A stretch of 64,000 nucleotides of DNA, from the NCBI GenBank assembly GCA_036346375.1, contig CM070501.1, positions 57,081,326-57,145,325 of the forward strand, read 5' to 3'. This DNA is from Guadua angustifolia (Eukaryota > Streptophyta > Magnoliopsida > Poales > Poaceae). The translations under genes and the position numbers were made by a program. The notes beneath the pieces are model-generated. The model saw nothing but the letters and a program-made list of their open reading frames with translations, did no database searches and was not told the origin of the DNA. Each line of letters begins with the position of its first letter. Position 1 is the stretch's first letter. Shown one piece after another: positions 12,001 to 23,180 of this stretch.

Positions 12001-13563
12001 TGGATACGAGGACAAGACAGAATGGGGGAAAGAGGTTAGTGGGGGAGAGGCACGAATCTTTTGTTGCATTTGAATAGTCCTTTGTTTGTCAACTATTTAT
12101 TTTTGCACACCAGAGTTCATGCATCTGATAAAATTGATGTGACCAGAAATGAAATTTTCCTTTGATTTTGTATGGTTTCAGATTGGATGGATCTATGGTT
12201 CTGTTACTGAGGATATTCTAACCGGGTTCAAAATGCATGCAAGAGGTTGGATATCCATCTACTGCATGCCACTCCGGCCTTGCTTTAAGGGTTCTGCTCC
12301 AATCAACCTTTCGGATCGTCTTAACCAAGTGCTCCGTTGGGCTCTTGGGTCAGTTGAAATTCTGCTTAGCAGACATTGTCCTATTTGGTATGGTTACAAT
12401 GGACGGCTAAAGCTTTTGGAGAGACTGGCCTACATCAACACCATTGTTTATCCAATCACATCCATCCCACTTATAGCCTACTGTGTTCTTCCTGCTATCT
12501 GTCTCCTCACCAATAAATTCATTATTCCTGAGGTAAGTCACCTGAAATCCTTTGTGATCCTACATGCCATTGTTCCAAAACCTTGTAACTACCAACTCTT
12601 CTGTACTTGAATGTTGTCATTCCAGTCATATATCTGCTTTTAGGTAAAGGTATAATGACATCGAACTAACTAGCAGAACGCATATACACGTCAGGTCTAC
12701 TAGTGTTCATTTTTCCTTAGCTCTGTGCCCATGCGCCTTCTTTGACCTAAAAAACACAGCAGTTAAAACTAGTGATTTTATTTCTCCTTAGGCGTGCATG
12801 TACTTCACTGTAACATAAGCCAGACAGGAATTTTCTACTATCTGCAATTTCCAGTCCAAGGGGATTCACTATTTCACATTATTTTGGTGAAATAACTGAA
12901 ACAGTGAAACCTCTTGCACAAAGTATGTTTTTGGATGAGCCGTTTCTAATGTCCAACCCTTTTTTTGCTGTGCAGATTAGTAATTATGCTGGGATGTTCT
13001 TTATTCTGCTTTTTGCCTCCATCTTTGCCACTGGTATTTTGGAGCTTCGATGGAGTGGTGTTGGTATTGAGGACTGGTGGAGAAATGAGCAGTTTTGGGT
13101 CATTGGTGGCACTTCTGCTCATCTCTTTGCTGTGTTCCAAGGTCTATTGAAGGTTTTGGCAGGGATTGACACAAACTTCACAGTTACATCAAAGGCGACC
13201 GATGATGAGGGCGATTTCTCTGAGTTATATGTGTTCAAGTGGACCAGTCTTCTCATTCCCCCAACCACCGTGCTTGTCATTAACCTGGTGGGTATAGTGG
13301 CAGGAGTATCTTATGCTATTAACAGTGGTTACCAGTCATGGGGTCCGCTTTTCGGTAAGCTTTTCTTCTCAATCTGGGTGATCCTCCATCTTTACCCTTT
13401 CCTAAAGGGTCTAATGGGGAGACAGAACCGCACGCCGACCATTGTCATTGTCTGGTCCATCCTCCTTGCATCCATCTTCTCACTGCTGTGGGTGAAGATC
13501 GATCCTTTCATATCTCCTACCCAGAAAGCCGTTACCTTGGGTCAGTGCGGTGTAAACTGCTGA
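6041..13563 (+). CDS. CESA1-like: Cellulose synthase A catalytic subunit (CESA1-type), 14 exons, one frameshift in exon 6
   Basis: Processive family-2 glycosyltransferase of the plasma-membrane cellulose synthase rosette, polymerising UDP-glucose into beta-1,4-glucan. Exons: 6041-6118, 6749-6944, 7131-7321, 7705-7789, 7885-8074, 8468-8733, 8830-9175, 9262-9399, 9487-9612, 9698-9910, 9983-10241, 11838-12034, 12182-12532, 12976-13563. All phases agree except one nucleotide missing at about 8681 in exon 6; with it the product is ~1,074 aa, the usual family length. Visible are the RING-type zinc finger (Cys38, 41, 57, 60, 65, 68, 80, 83), DDG at 389-391, DCD at 556-558, TED ending at Asp773, QVLRW at 811-815, a Lys/Arg-rich class-specific region in exon 11, two TM segments in exon 6 and six after exon 13. 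The N-terminus and the C-terminal GQCGVNC match, from memory, rice CESA1 (primary wall). As written, the frame ends at TGA 8730-8732, before the catalytic domain. Intron 6 is GC-AG. Confidence 0.93.
6231..6341 (+). repeat. 52-bp tandem repeat in CESA intron 1
   Basis: A 52-bp unit beginning 'cgtgcggattggccgtgg' at 6231 repeats at 6283, and a third copy starts at 6335 and breaks off. The first two units differ at only a few positions. It lies within intron 1 (6119-6748), just downstream of the first coding exon. Confidence 0.85.
8675..8690 (+). other. Frameshift site in CESA exon 6 (one C missing)
   Basis: The conserved segment LDQFPKWYPINRE is split between two frames. The upstream frame reads ...LLDQF and the downstream frame reads PKWYPINRE, joined at 'cagttccgaag'. 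One extra C in the short C run would restore the family sequence and make the exon phases consistent. It may be a real null allele or an indel error in a C homopolymer. Confidence 0.9.
8734..8829 (+). other. GC-AG intron (CESA intron 6)
   Basis: The exon 6/7 junction must split an Arg codon as AG|A to give LALR-YDREGE. The donor is then AG|GCAAGT and the acceptor TTACAG. This fits the GC-AG donor consensus, which needs strong pairing at other positions, and no GT donor nearby keeps the frame. Confidence 0.85.
10270..11770 (-). mobile_element. Antisense LINE reverse-transcriptase relic in CESA intron 11
   Basis: On the minus strand, broken frames read as a non-LTR retrotransposon polymerase. 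Pieces are MVFINLEKIYDKVPRKVM near 11,600, then LVTDEVAQDIQGENPWCMPF followed by VDDVVLIEQSRVGVDRKLEL (about 11,300-11,430), then DIDEDVSHRI and AECWTTKRQHV downstream. The catalytic FADD box reads FVDD, and there are stops and frameshifts, so it is dead. A MITE (11,031-11,261) interrupts it just after the LESKGCRLR stretch. It accounts for the large size of intron 11 (10,242-11,837). Confidence 0.85.
11031..11261. mobile_element. PIF/Harbinger-like (Tourist-type) MITE, 231 bp
   Basis: Terminal inverted repeats are GGGTGTGTTTGGTAGGGCTC on the left and the complement of GAGCTCTACCAAACATGCCC on the right. A TAA trinucleotide flanks each side (11,028-11,030 and 11,262-11,264), the target-site duplication expected of PIF/Harbinger elements. 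It has no coding capacity and is nested in the LINE relic. Confidence 0.8.
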
Positions 13564-13860
13564 AGAAAACTGCTTCCTGGATTGGAACCTGCTGCATACC
13601 AAAGGTGCTTCGATGTGATTTCGTTAGTAGATGGAGAAGATTTTGTCTTCTAAATTATGCCGCTGCTCGTTAGCTTCTTCAGTGCGTCTGCTGTATTCGG
13701 GAGGTGAGCAGCATGATGAAAACCGTGAATATATGTTGTCGTACATACCTACTGTTTATTGCGTAGTACAACTTCTGCCTAACGTGAACCTGGTTAGCAC
13801 ATGTACACCATGGACTTTTGTGATGATGTTATTTATATAGGGAGATCTAATTAACTATAG
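13564..13860 (+). other. Probable 3' UTR of the cellulose synthase gene
   Basis: Follows the TGA at 13,561-13,563. The composition is AT-rich and non-coding, with no conserved frame. The polyadenylation site cannot be placed precisely. Confidence 0.5.
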
Positions 13861-15334
13861 AATTGTTTGGTTGTGAAGTGCGAACGCTGCAATTGTTTCA
13901 GCGCATCTATATAGTGCGATATGCGTAAAATGTTCAGATTCCTAGTGTCATGGAAGATGAGTTACCTATCGATTGCTGCTTGTTTCATCGCTTGCTGTTG
14001 CTCGTTCAAGAACAGTATCACACAATATAGCCTGTCAGCGCTGGATATGTAATATGCTGGTTTTGTGATGATCTGGGTCGCTTTCTTCTCAAAGATGGAT
14101 GTGTAACATGCTCGCGCAAATGAGCGACTGATTGCTGCATCGATAGATTGGCAAGTCCATCCGTCCAACAACAAACCACACCGTCACTGCATCTGAAGAT
14201 GGCATTATGTCTCCATTCGCGGGGGAATCCGTGGGGATCGAGCCTCGCGTGTGGAAAACATGAGTCCTGCCGCCTCTCAAGGGCAAGTGCCACGGTCGTG
14301 CTGATGGCAGCCGAGAAAGAGGGCAAACGATCAGAGTCGAGCGGCGCCTGTCTCATCCATGCACGTCGCAACTATTCCCTCCGATTCATGCGCGTGTCAG
14401 CTTCCTGATTTTTTTTTCACAAGCTTTCTCAAATGCAGCGATCTGAGCAGACAGGACACAAGCTGCTAGGGAAGCTAGCATTGACATCTAATAGATATCG
14501 ACTGTTGGATAAAAAAGAGACGGTTCATATTTTTCAAAGAGTCTTTATTAAGTTGCATGCATCAGTCAGTTCATCCAAAAGCTTAAGCTGATGAGGAAAG
14601 GTGGACAATTCACTTATACTTCAACATCTTATTTAAAAAACTATAGTGATAAAAAAAGACATACGACAACCACTGTATCAAATACTGTTCCTTATCACTG
14701 TACCACCCATCTATATGTTTTTGTCGATCCGACGGTGTTAGGGCTGTTGCAGTTCCACTGTGACTGCAACAGATAGAGCTATATATTCTCGTGTATGCTG
14801 CCCGCAGGAGGAAAACAATTTTTATTGCTACTGCTTCTGAACAAGCAAACATTTCTTTCTCCCCTGTGAAGGCATCATATGATGATGCTAGGGTAAACAG
14901 CAACCAGCCGCTAGTGAGTTGAATCAATCTGCACCATTCATTCCAATGGCAGTAGTCATTCACATGCGCCGCAACTGTGTTGGCCGCTCGCATGCCATCT
15001 GTTCCCTGAACGCAATATATATAGAGAGAAAATATAGCATCCTAAAAATTTCAAAAAAATTCGAATAAAAATACATAGAGAAAATATCCTTTTTAAATCG
15101 TGGTGCCTAGACACCATGGTGTCCTAGGTAATTATCCTATATATATATGTATATACATGTAAATGTATGCATGTGTGTGTATATATATGTATGTATGTAG
15201 AGGTGTTATTCCTCAGCTGTGTATAGAATTTATATACACACACATATAGAGGTGTTATTCCTCAGCTATGTATAGAATAGGTAATTCTACACGCTAGCCG
15301 GGTTCGCAGTTCGACCGAATCGTGTTCAGCTTAA
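13861..15334. other. Intergenic; short repeats near the right end
   Basis: No gene recognised. At 15,036-15,130 there is a short sequence ('catcctaaaaatttcaaaa' through 'gtcctaggtaattat') with a relative at 43,787-43,875. At about 15,200-15,285 a unit containing 'gaggtgttattcctcagct' occurs twice in direct orientation. Confidence 0.4.
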
Positions 15335-16965
15335 CTAGCAATAATAGCGCGCTACGCTGCGCCGTTCTATAGAATCGATAGGACCCGTCGGCAAATCCAT
15401 AGGGGACATATTTTTTGTTTTCATATTTGTTTTAAAAATAGACTATTAGCTATAAACCTTCAAGGAATCTACATTTTTTTAGAAAACCGTGATTACAATC
15501 CGTTTGTCTCGATAAAATTTGTCGAATTTTCGATTTCACATTTTTAAATAAAATGGGTGGGTAGGACTTCATTGGCGAATTCATGGGATATTACAAACAT
15601 TCGATGAATCTTTTACGCATTTAGGGATATTTGATTGTTTTTGTTTTTCGTGTTTGTTAAAAAAAAAAATAGGTCGTTAGGACATGGCGAATCTATGGGT
15701 CGCTATAAATCTCTACAGGCGAATCTACGTTTTTTAAAAAACTCGTAGTTATGACAGTTAGCAAATCCATAAGTTGTTATAAACCTTCGACGAATCTGTG
15801 TTTTTTTTTGTCGATGCGTGTTTTATTTAGAAAATTGCGGTTGAATCCATGTTTTTTTTGTTTTTTGTGTTTGGTAAAAAAATGGGTCGTTAGGATCCGC
15901 CGGCAAATCTACAGGTAGCTATAAATCTTTGGACGAATCAATTTTTTTAAAAAAACCCACAGTTATGACCCGTTGGCAAATACACAAGCTGTTATAAACC
16001 TTCGACGAATCCGTGTTTTTTTGTCGATGTGTGTTTTATCTAGAAAATTACGGTTGAATCTGCGTTTTTTTTTGTTTTTTTAAAAGAAAAGTGCGGACCC
16101 TTTTTTATGTATTTCCTTTTCTAAAAGGCTGCTCGGACCCGCGGACGAATCGATGAACCGCTATAAACCTTCGACGAATCTGTTTTTTTCGTTTTTTGGT
16201 TTTTTGTGTTTGTTAAAAAAGCGAATTCGTTAGGACCGTAAATAAATTATGGGTCGCTATAAATCTTTGGACTAATCTATATTTTTTAAAAAAACCCTTG
16301 ATTATGACCGTTAGCAAATCAATAAGCCGCTATAAACCTTGACGAATCATGTTTTTTGTGACGAAAACATTTTTTAAAGTTAAACCTTCGCGAATATGTT
16401 TTTTTTCGTTTTTCGTTTTTGTGTTTGTTAAAAAAAATAGGTCGTTAGGATCCGCCGACGAATTTATGGGTCATTATAAATCTTGGGACTAATCTATATT
16501 TTTTTAAAAAAAACCCACGGTTTTAACCCGTTAGCAAATCCATAAGCTGCTATAAACCTTCGATGAATCGTGTTTTTTGTGACAAAAATATTTTTTAGGG
16601 TTTTTAGGTGGCGAAACATTTTTTCCGGGTTTTTCGGTGACGAAAACATTTTTTCGGGAAAACGGAGAAAGGACTTGAGCGTAAGAAGCGAGGATCTGTT
16701 TGTTATTTTTTGGACCTGTTAGCTATCTGAAAAATTAGAAAAGGGCTTGTTCGCGATTTGAAACTAACGAGGCTTTTTAGTAAAATACCGTGTCGAGGAC
16801 CCAAGCGAAGGAAAAAAAATATTTTCGATCTCTGAGAAAATTACACGAGGACCTATCCGTAATTTGAAGAAGCGGAGGATTTTTTCAAAATCGCCCGGTG
16901 ATTGGTGGCTTGGCCGGAGGCCGGTAATCTCTAGCGGTTTAAAGGGTGAAACCATTACCAAGATG
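15335..16965 (-). mobile_element. Helitron-like element (minus strand) with degenerate ~210-bp internal repeats
   Basis: Read on the minus strand, positions 15,363 to 15,335 give GGCGCAGCGTAGCGCGC, a GC-rich palindrome, then 'tattattg', then CTAG, followed by T outside. That is the layout of a Helitron 3' end (hairpin, about 10 nt, CTRR, insertion before T). To the right, 15,360-16,640 consists of diverged repeats with words 'ggtcgttagga', 'tataaatctttgg', 'ataaaccttcgacgaatc' and runs of T, spaced about 200-250 bp. I could not fix the 5' end; 'TCTTGG' on the minus strand near 16,965 is only a candidate. No Rep/helicase frame is visible. Confidence 0.5.
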
Positions 16966-16999
16966 GAATTCCCACCATCCAGCTATATTTAACAGTAAT

Positions 17000-18090
17000 T
17001 AATGAACTTCATCAACCGCATTTTTTGCCATGCAGTAACTAGTCTTGTTGGTAACGTAATAAACAAGATTTATATATAACGTCGTAACTATATGTTGCTG
17101 ACATTGTAATATTGATTCAATAAAATATATAATACACACCCAACAGATAGTAATATCGATTCAACAGATTGCATCAGTTACATAGTCAAACCAACTAGTT
17201 AATGCATTTTGTAGTTTGTATATAAATATGTTTTCTCTTTGTTTTAGCCATTTATTTTTATTTAGAGCTCCGATTTGCAAATGGTTTTCACCAGTAGTTT
17301 CGTTATGATGAGAGGAACAGAATGATATAAGTCTCACTATTAAACAGTCATTTTGCTTACTGGTAACAAAAATATTATATTTACAACATAAAATTACTAC
17401 AAATACAAATAGAAATTACTATCATACAATAAAATAGTAAAATCCAATTACTGATCTTACACATATCAGCCATTTTAGCAGTAAAATTATGTAAAAACTA
17501 TATGTACAAGTTCTGAAAAATTCTCAAAAAATTACCATACGTAGGGGATGTGAGCTTCTACAGCCTTATAAAATTTGAATACCAAACTCTGTCACATTTG
17601 AAAGATATGAAATTGACAATTGTGACTGATTTTGGTATTCAAATTTCACAGGGGTAGAAGCTCACATCCCCTACCTATGGTATTTTTTTGAGAATTTGTC
17701 AGAATTTGTACATATAGTTTTCACAAACTTTACTGCCAAAAGACTAATCTGTACATAATATGTTGTAGATGTAACAATTTTATGTTATAAAAATAGAATT
17801 TTTTTACTAGTCAACAAAAATTATTGTTTAACAGCAATACTTATATCATTTTATTCCTCTTGCCATCAGTAAGCTATTAGTGGAAACCATTGGAAAATCC
17901 AAGCTATCAATAAAAAGATATGACTAAAATAAAGAAGAAGCAGATCCATTTATAAACTATAGTACACATAAACTAGTTGTGTTGACCAACGTATTAACTA
18001 CTAATAGATTTGGTAGTAATTGCATCTGTTATGTTACAGTAAAATGTATTCGTGATTTACTACCGCATTGCTAGCAATCAGTACGGTGTG
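17000..18090. repeat. Long fold-back (inverted repeat), arms ~450-500 bp
   Basis: The sequence folds about a centre near 17,610. Inner arms are nearly perfect: 'aggggatgtgagcttctac' near 17,542 pairs with 'gtagaagctcacatcccct' near 17,655. Outer arms are less similar but collinear, for example 'caactagttaatgca' (left) against the complement near 17,985. There is no coding sequence. It could be a large fold-back or Mutator-type non-autonomous element. Confidence 0.7.
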
Positions 18091-18169
18091 CTTCTTCGCC
18101 AATCGGAGCACAGAATAGGTATCCTACGCTCAGTGTTCAAGAGTTCGCTCGGCGGATTCGTTGCGGTTA

Positions 18170-18545
18170 CACTACTACGAAAACATCATCACGGACGGTT
18201 ATAAGCGTCGCCGAGAGCGGTTTTGTGAACCGTCGTAACTAATAAGTACGTGATGAAGGAGCTCATCGAGCGGTTCTCTACGCGAGAAAATATATATCAG
18301 AGCGGTTTATTAATACAACCGTCGTGAAATTAAACTATCATGAGCGGTTGTAATTTGAAACCGTCGTGATAACTAAATATCACGAGCGGTTTCAACTCAC
18401 AACAAATGCATGATAATTTAATTTCCGAGCGGTTATTATTTAAAACCGTCGTGATAAGTTAATATCGACGGTTTCAAATCACAACCGCGTGATATTAACT
18501 CATCACAGAGCGGTTTCAAATAAGAACCGATCTGTGATGGACTTT
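18170..18545. repeat. CACTA left terminus and subterminal repeat array
   Basis: After CACTACTACGAAAA there are about nine alternating direct and inverted copies of 'gagcggtt' and 'aaccgtcgtgat', spaced about 20-30 bp. These are the expected transposase-binding subterminal motifs of CACTA elements. Confidence 0.85.
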
Positions 18546-19612
18546 TTCCACACCCCGGCAAAACCTCCATTAGTTATGGTGTTGTTAGAAATTTCCATCA
18601 ATATTTCTACTTGATATTTATAAAGGCACAACGAGTTATAGATGTTGTAATTGAATATACGCACTTCCTATATGCATTGAGGCAGCAGTTTGTCCGTCGG
18701 GATAGACTTAAAATATAAACATTTGTAGCGTTTTTCTCCTTGTTATGATAATGTTGATGGAACTCGACTAATAAATCAACCAAGACCCATGACGACATTG
18801 AGGCGGCGGCAACACGGTCTTCTCCATCGAGCCGGACACACTAGAGTGTGTGATTTGCTTCATGCCATCTGAAGTGGCTGCTTGGTGAGAGTCATAGTAG
18901 TGCCACGGTCTTGATGGCCGGACGGCATGCTCTTGCGCTGAGTTCACCGTCGTGCCGCAGTGGGAATCGAACATGGTACTTTGGTAAAATTGTAGATGTA
19001 CTTGATAGATTACTTTAGGTAGGGTAATTAAAGATTGAACAAATGTGATTGCAAGTCGGGTCTTCCTTGCAGGAAGGATTTTGGAACACTTGGGCTTGAA
19101 TGGAGAAGAAGGCAGGAGTAAGCCTATGGACGTTGGTTGGCGAAGAAAGCGATTATCTATAACAAAGGCGTGATCAATCTTCTTTCTCTATAATCTTGAA
19201 TCTCTGAGAGTATCCTGAAACGTTGTTTCAAAACAGAAGACGATTACAACTTGCGTCATACAACTGTAATCGTAGAACATAAATGATGTCTATGGAATAC
19301 CTAAGTAGATGGAAATTTGAACCTAAATAATGGAGGTTCTGTTGAGGTGTAGGAAAAACATCTAGTTCAACAAGCAAGACATTGTTAAGTTGTTGCATTC
19401 AAGATGAGCAAATATGTATTAAGGATAATATCATGTGACAATACAATGAATCGTACAAACAAGAATAGCAAGAAAGTTTTGACATATTTTCCGAATTAAT
19501 GAACATCATTTGACAATTGTACAACTCGAGAACTTATAAGGCTGCGTGGAGCAGCGCCTTTTATGTATTACTTGGGTGAGTAGGAAGAAACAAACTCTCC
19601 CTCTAATGTTGC
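18546..19612. other. CACTA interior, nothing recognised
   Basis: AT-rich interior sequence between the left subterminal array and the Ulp1-like relic. Short minus-strand frames at 18,607-18,974 have no recognisable domain; they may be untranslated sequence of the second CACTA gene. Confidence 0.35.
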
Positions 19613-19882
19613 TCAAATCGGCTTTGACTCAGCGCGAGTTTTAAGCATCTTGCTACTTTCTTTAGCGGCGATGGTTTGAATGTTGTAGCAAACATAAAAT
19701 CCACATAGGTTATTTCCGGACCTTCTTTGGTGTACTTGCAAATAAAACCTACGGTTAGTTCTAGAGTCACTATTATGGGGTTTGATATAGAATTGTTGTG
19801 TATAGCGGATCTTAGGAAAGTTCAAATCATCTTTGTAGTTTAGTCCAATCTTTCCGTGTTTGAGCGCTCTACAAGATTGCAA
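19613..19882 (-). pseudogene. Ulp1-like cysteine peptidase (C48) fragment of the CACTA second gene
   Basis: The minus-strand peptide contains QRRSGNNLCGFYVCYNI. The N-x-C-G-x-Y-V context is the active-site cysteine region of Ulp1/SENP-like peptidases that grass CACTA elements often carry at the end of their second ORF. The conserved His and Asp lie upstream in the family and are not visible in one continuous frame. It is a 90-aa remnant, not a functional enzyme. Confidence 0.7.
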
Positions 19883-20786
19883 AAGGTTAGCCTAAGCCAT
19901 TCCAATAGCAATATAAACACGGAACAACTTACACGACCATATGCGTAGGAAGCGTGATTACGGTGAGTAATTTTGCGATAGGTGTCAAGTCGTGGTTTCA
20001 TACGTCACGGAATCAAGGTACTTAACCGGTTTGTGGTTGGTTCAATTACAATGAGAACCCGTGATACCTACAGGTATATCACAATGGACAATGAACAAAA
20101 GCGAGTTGTGTGCCTGATCTGAGACAAAGTATAGCATGTGGTAGCACTTACCACAGGTTATGGGGTATAAATATGAATTCTTTATCTTTTGTGCTAGCAA
20201 TGCCTCTATCACGTATTCTCGACCATGTTTATATCATCATCCATTGTTTGCTTTGAGACTATATGTGGGTCGAGAAAACCGATCGATAGTTTCTTACGTA
20301 ATCGCTTCAAGTTGCATGTATCTATATATACAAAGCGGATTATATATATTGGAGGACATTTATCACTATTAGGCGAATGTGGTATGATAGCACACACTTA
20401 CAAGGTCCGACATCTTATGAGTCGGCGTCGATGGCGTCGAGGTTGTAGAGATGGAACAAGTCCGGAAAATCGACCGTGAAGAAGCCCCCGTGAGTCGTTG
20501 AATAGATGTTCATACTTGAACTTAGCGATACTTGTTATGCGTTCATTCTCGGCTTTCGGCTTCTTGGGTGTACCACTTATGCAATTGTTGGCAAGGTATA
20601 CTAAGTGAAATTCTGTTGCCTTTCGTTAATGCTGGCTCTCTAGCTTGTATTGTTTAGCCAACTCAGCGGATGGATAGTCAACTTGTTCTTCTTAGGCTTC
20701 TTTCTTCTTTTTGCCCTTGCCTTTCTTTGTTTTGTATGAACCCTTCACGGGAGAGGAATGGGCGAAAGAGGTCAACATTATGTACA

Positions 20787-22023
20787 TCAAGTGGAGTCGC
20801 TCTCATTGCGATTTAGTATAGCGAGCGATCGAGGCAGCGATACAATAAGCGAATCGGATCGTCGCGGTTGTTGCATAATGAAGGCGACCGAGGAGATGTC
20901 ATTGCTAGGCCATTGGATGAATGTGCCAATGGCATCCCCAAGTTTCCACGATCTCGTCGTTGGCACGTAGATCGACAATTTTGAAACTATCAAACACCCG
21001 TCCACATTGACCTTGGTGAAACCGGCGCTATGATGGTGCCGTGCACCATGGTCCCCTTTGGGGATGGATCGCCATACTAAGCGTGCGTCGGAGAGCGGTG
21101 CCATTGCTAATTCTCACTTGGAGATTGCCAGCGTGGCCACCTTAATGTCATATCTGAGGATAAGTCCGCTATGTTCATCTATGTCACTTGGAGGAGCGGA
21201 TGCAATTTGCTCTTCACGGGCATTGGGGCTAACTTGCGGACATATTACGGGGCTTGTGCGATATTTCTTTCTTGATTGGTGAGCCTTTCCTCGAGATTCT
21301 TATCCTTTCATGACATTCTTCTCTCGGTTCTCCCCTCAACTCTTCTCTCAACTCTCCTCTCAACTTGTCCTCCAAATTCTTTATAAGATTTGACTCGCTT
21401 TCGGCTCTAGTTCTCTTCTTATTTGGTATATGTGGAAGTAATGCAGGAATCCAGTTTTCCATGGAACAAAAACCCTTTGCCTCTTATACGACGAGGTGTT
21501 CCTTGTTTCCCAAGGCTATGGGCGATGCATCTTTCTCTCATGCGGGAAAAAAGCCATCGCTTACGATTATGTACTCAACGCTACTGCAAGATCAGGACAA
21601 GTTATTTCACTTATGAAGTCATGGACTAATTACGTAAAATTGGTAGTTCGATTTATATATTACCGGCGTTGGCGGACTTCCTCGTCATGGGGTTTACAAA
21701 GAGGCGGTTGCGAAGGGCGTGGCATCGACCTCGCTCTCGCTCTTAGCTTGATCTCAGCACGTTGATCTGTGTCGATGGAAATGGCGCGATACCCTCCTCG
21801 TCCTCCTGTCCCATTCGCTCTCTTCCCAGCGTAGCCCGGTGCAGTCTGTGGGGGTGAGTGTTCCTTGCTTGCAAGGCCTTGTTTGCTTCCTTTGTGGCCT
21901 TCGAATTAAATACGTGGTCTTCATCCCAACAAGCGCCCCCGTGTCCTCATCAATGAACCCATACTTGAGTATGGAACCGGATCCTTCTTGGCGTAGTCTG
22001 GCGTATGCTTGAAGGTCTTCCAT
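20787..22023 (-). pseudogene. CACTA second-ORF protein relic
   Basis: Minus-strand frames at 20,787-21,104 and 21,754-22,023 look like pieces of the plant-specific protein commonly found next to the Ulp1 domain in CACTA elements. In the first, VNVDGCLIVSKLSI followed by KLGDAIGTFIQWP resembles the family pattern 'V.VD.V..G...L..P...... LGDA.GT.I.W'. The upstream piece includes YGFIDEDTGALVG. Frames are interrupted between them. The assignment rests on family memory. Confidence 0.55.
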
Positions 22024-22379
22024 GCCTTTCTGCAGCTAGCGGTGCATCTTGTCGCACTAGGGGCGGATTCTTACGGAATGTTGAGCGATGAAAGAATTTC
22101 CGTTAGCAAGGCATTGCGAGCCTCAATAGTCACCAACCTCCGGGAAGATAGCGTGATCGGAACCCGTTCGGGCTACTATCCCACATACTCAAAATGCATT
22201 AGCGCCTTTTTTGGCTTTCTGGGGCCCCATCATTTGGATCGATCTCGTAATGGTATATCGATGCATTGGCCTTTGTTTGGTCCTCTTGCGTGGCGGGTGA
22301 TTCTTCTTTTGAGGGCACATCATGTCCTTGGACGATGGATTAGAGGGCGACATCTTCTTTACAAGTTAAAATAGTTTGA

Positions 22380-22908
22380 GGCGAACTAAAAGTGAAGAAC
22401 AAATAAAATCACATTAGAGTGAATGAGTTTGTGGATACCATGGCTTGTTATTAGCCTTTTAAAGAACTAGCCTAAATGGCTTGTTATTAGCCTTTTAGCA
22501 AAAAAGCGAACTAGGAGGTTCTTAGAACTTAATTAAAATTTGGCTGACACCTCTCCTAAAACTAGGACATCCACACAGCGGAACAAGCGAAGAATACATA
22601 TGGATTCAACCATTTGACGATTAACGATATAATAGAACGAAGCTCGGGATCTCACATATGAACATATACGTATTACGAATAAAGCAATTAGCATAAAGCT
22701 CATATTGATTGTTTGAATGTCCTCGAGATGTCGGGTTGCCTTAAAAGGCCATCCTCATACAATGGACAAGTAATAGACTAGATTGTGACAACTTTATCTC
22801 AATAACAGATTTAATACTTGGAGTTAAGTATAAATCTACTCAATTAGTTATCTTATATGCATATTCACTAACTAAGCATATAAAAGGCAGGTTTACAATA
22901 GAGCTAAT

Positions 22909-22911
<3 letters not shown>
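22380..22911. other. CACTA interior, non-coding
   Basis: A ~36-bp direct duplication around 'atggcttgttattagcctttt' words occurs at about 22,439-22,500. The remainder is AT-rich without recognisable genes. Confidence 0.35.

Positions 22912-22961
<50 letters not shown>
22912..22961. repeat. (AT)n microsatellite
   Basis: Uninterrupted AT dinucleotides for about 50 nt. Confidence 0.95.
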
Positions 22962-22965
<4 letters not shown>

Positions 22966-22994
22966 TCAAAAGGTTTCCCTGTTTTATTCCGGGA

Positions 22995-23180
22995 CCATGT
23001 ACAACCACGGCACCATCGCTCCTAGCCAACCACGGCATGTACAACCACGGCACCATGCATGTAGCCAACCACGGCATGTACAACCACGGCACCATCGCTC
23101 CTAGCCAACCACGGCATGTACAACCACGGCACCATCTCACAAATGAACATGTACAACCACAGCACCATCGCTCCTAGCCA
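22995..23180 (+). repeat. Minisatellite, ~41-bp unit
   Basis: About 4.5 units of 'catgtacaaccacggcacc' plus 'atcgctcctagccaaccacgg' in direct tandem. One unit replaces 'cgctcc' by 'gcatgt', and the last is interrupted by 'tcacaaatgaa'. Confidence 0.85.

Noticed and set aside
12251..12290. Ile after GW and Leu in MPLRP as damaged residues of CESA
   Set aside because: From memory, GWISIYC is normal for the CESA1 clade, and the Leu is a single conservative-position change. Catalytic residues are intact, so this is not evidence of decay.
14610..14993. 127-aa antisense open frame downstream of CESA
   Set aside because: No domain recognised; the composition looks like ordinary intergenic sequence.
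15300..16640. Possible CRISPR-like or satellite array
   Set aside because: Repeats are too diverged and too long, with no regular unique spacers; this is a plant genome and a Helitron-related repeat fits better.
22912..22961. (AT)n tracts as possible origins, attachment or matrix sites
   Set aside because: Simple dinucleotide runs occur at six or more places in this window; nothing points to a function beyond microsatellites.
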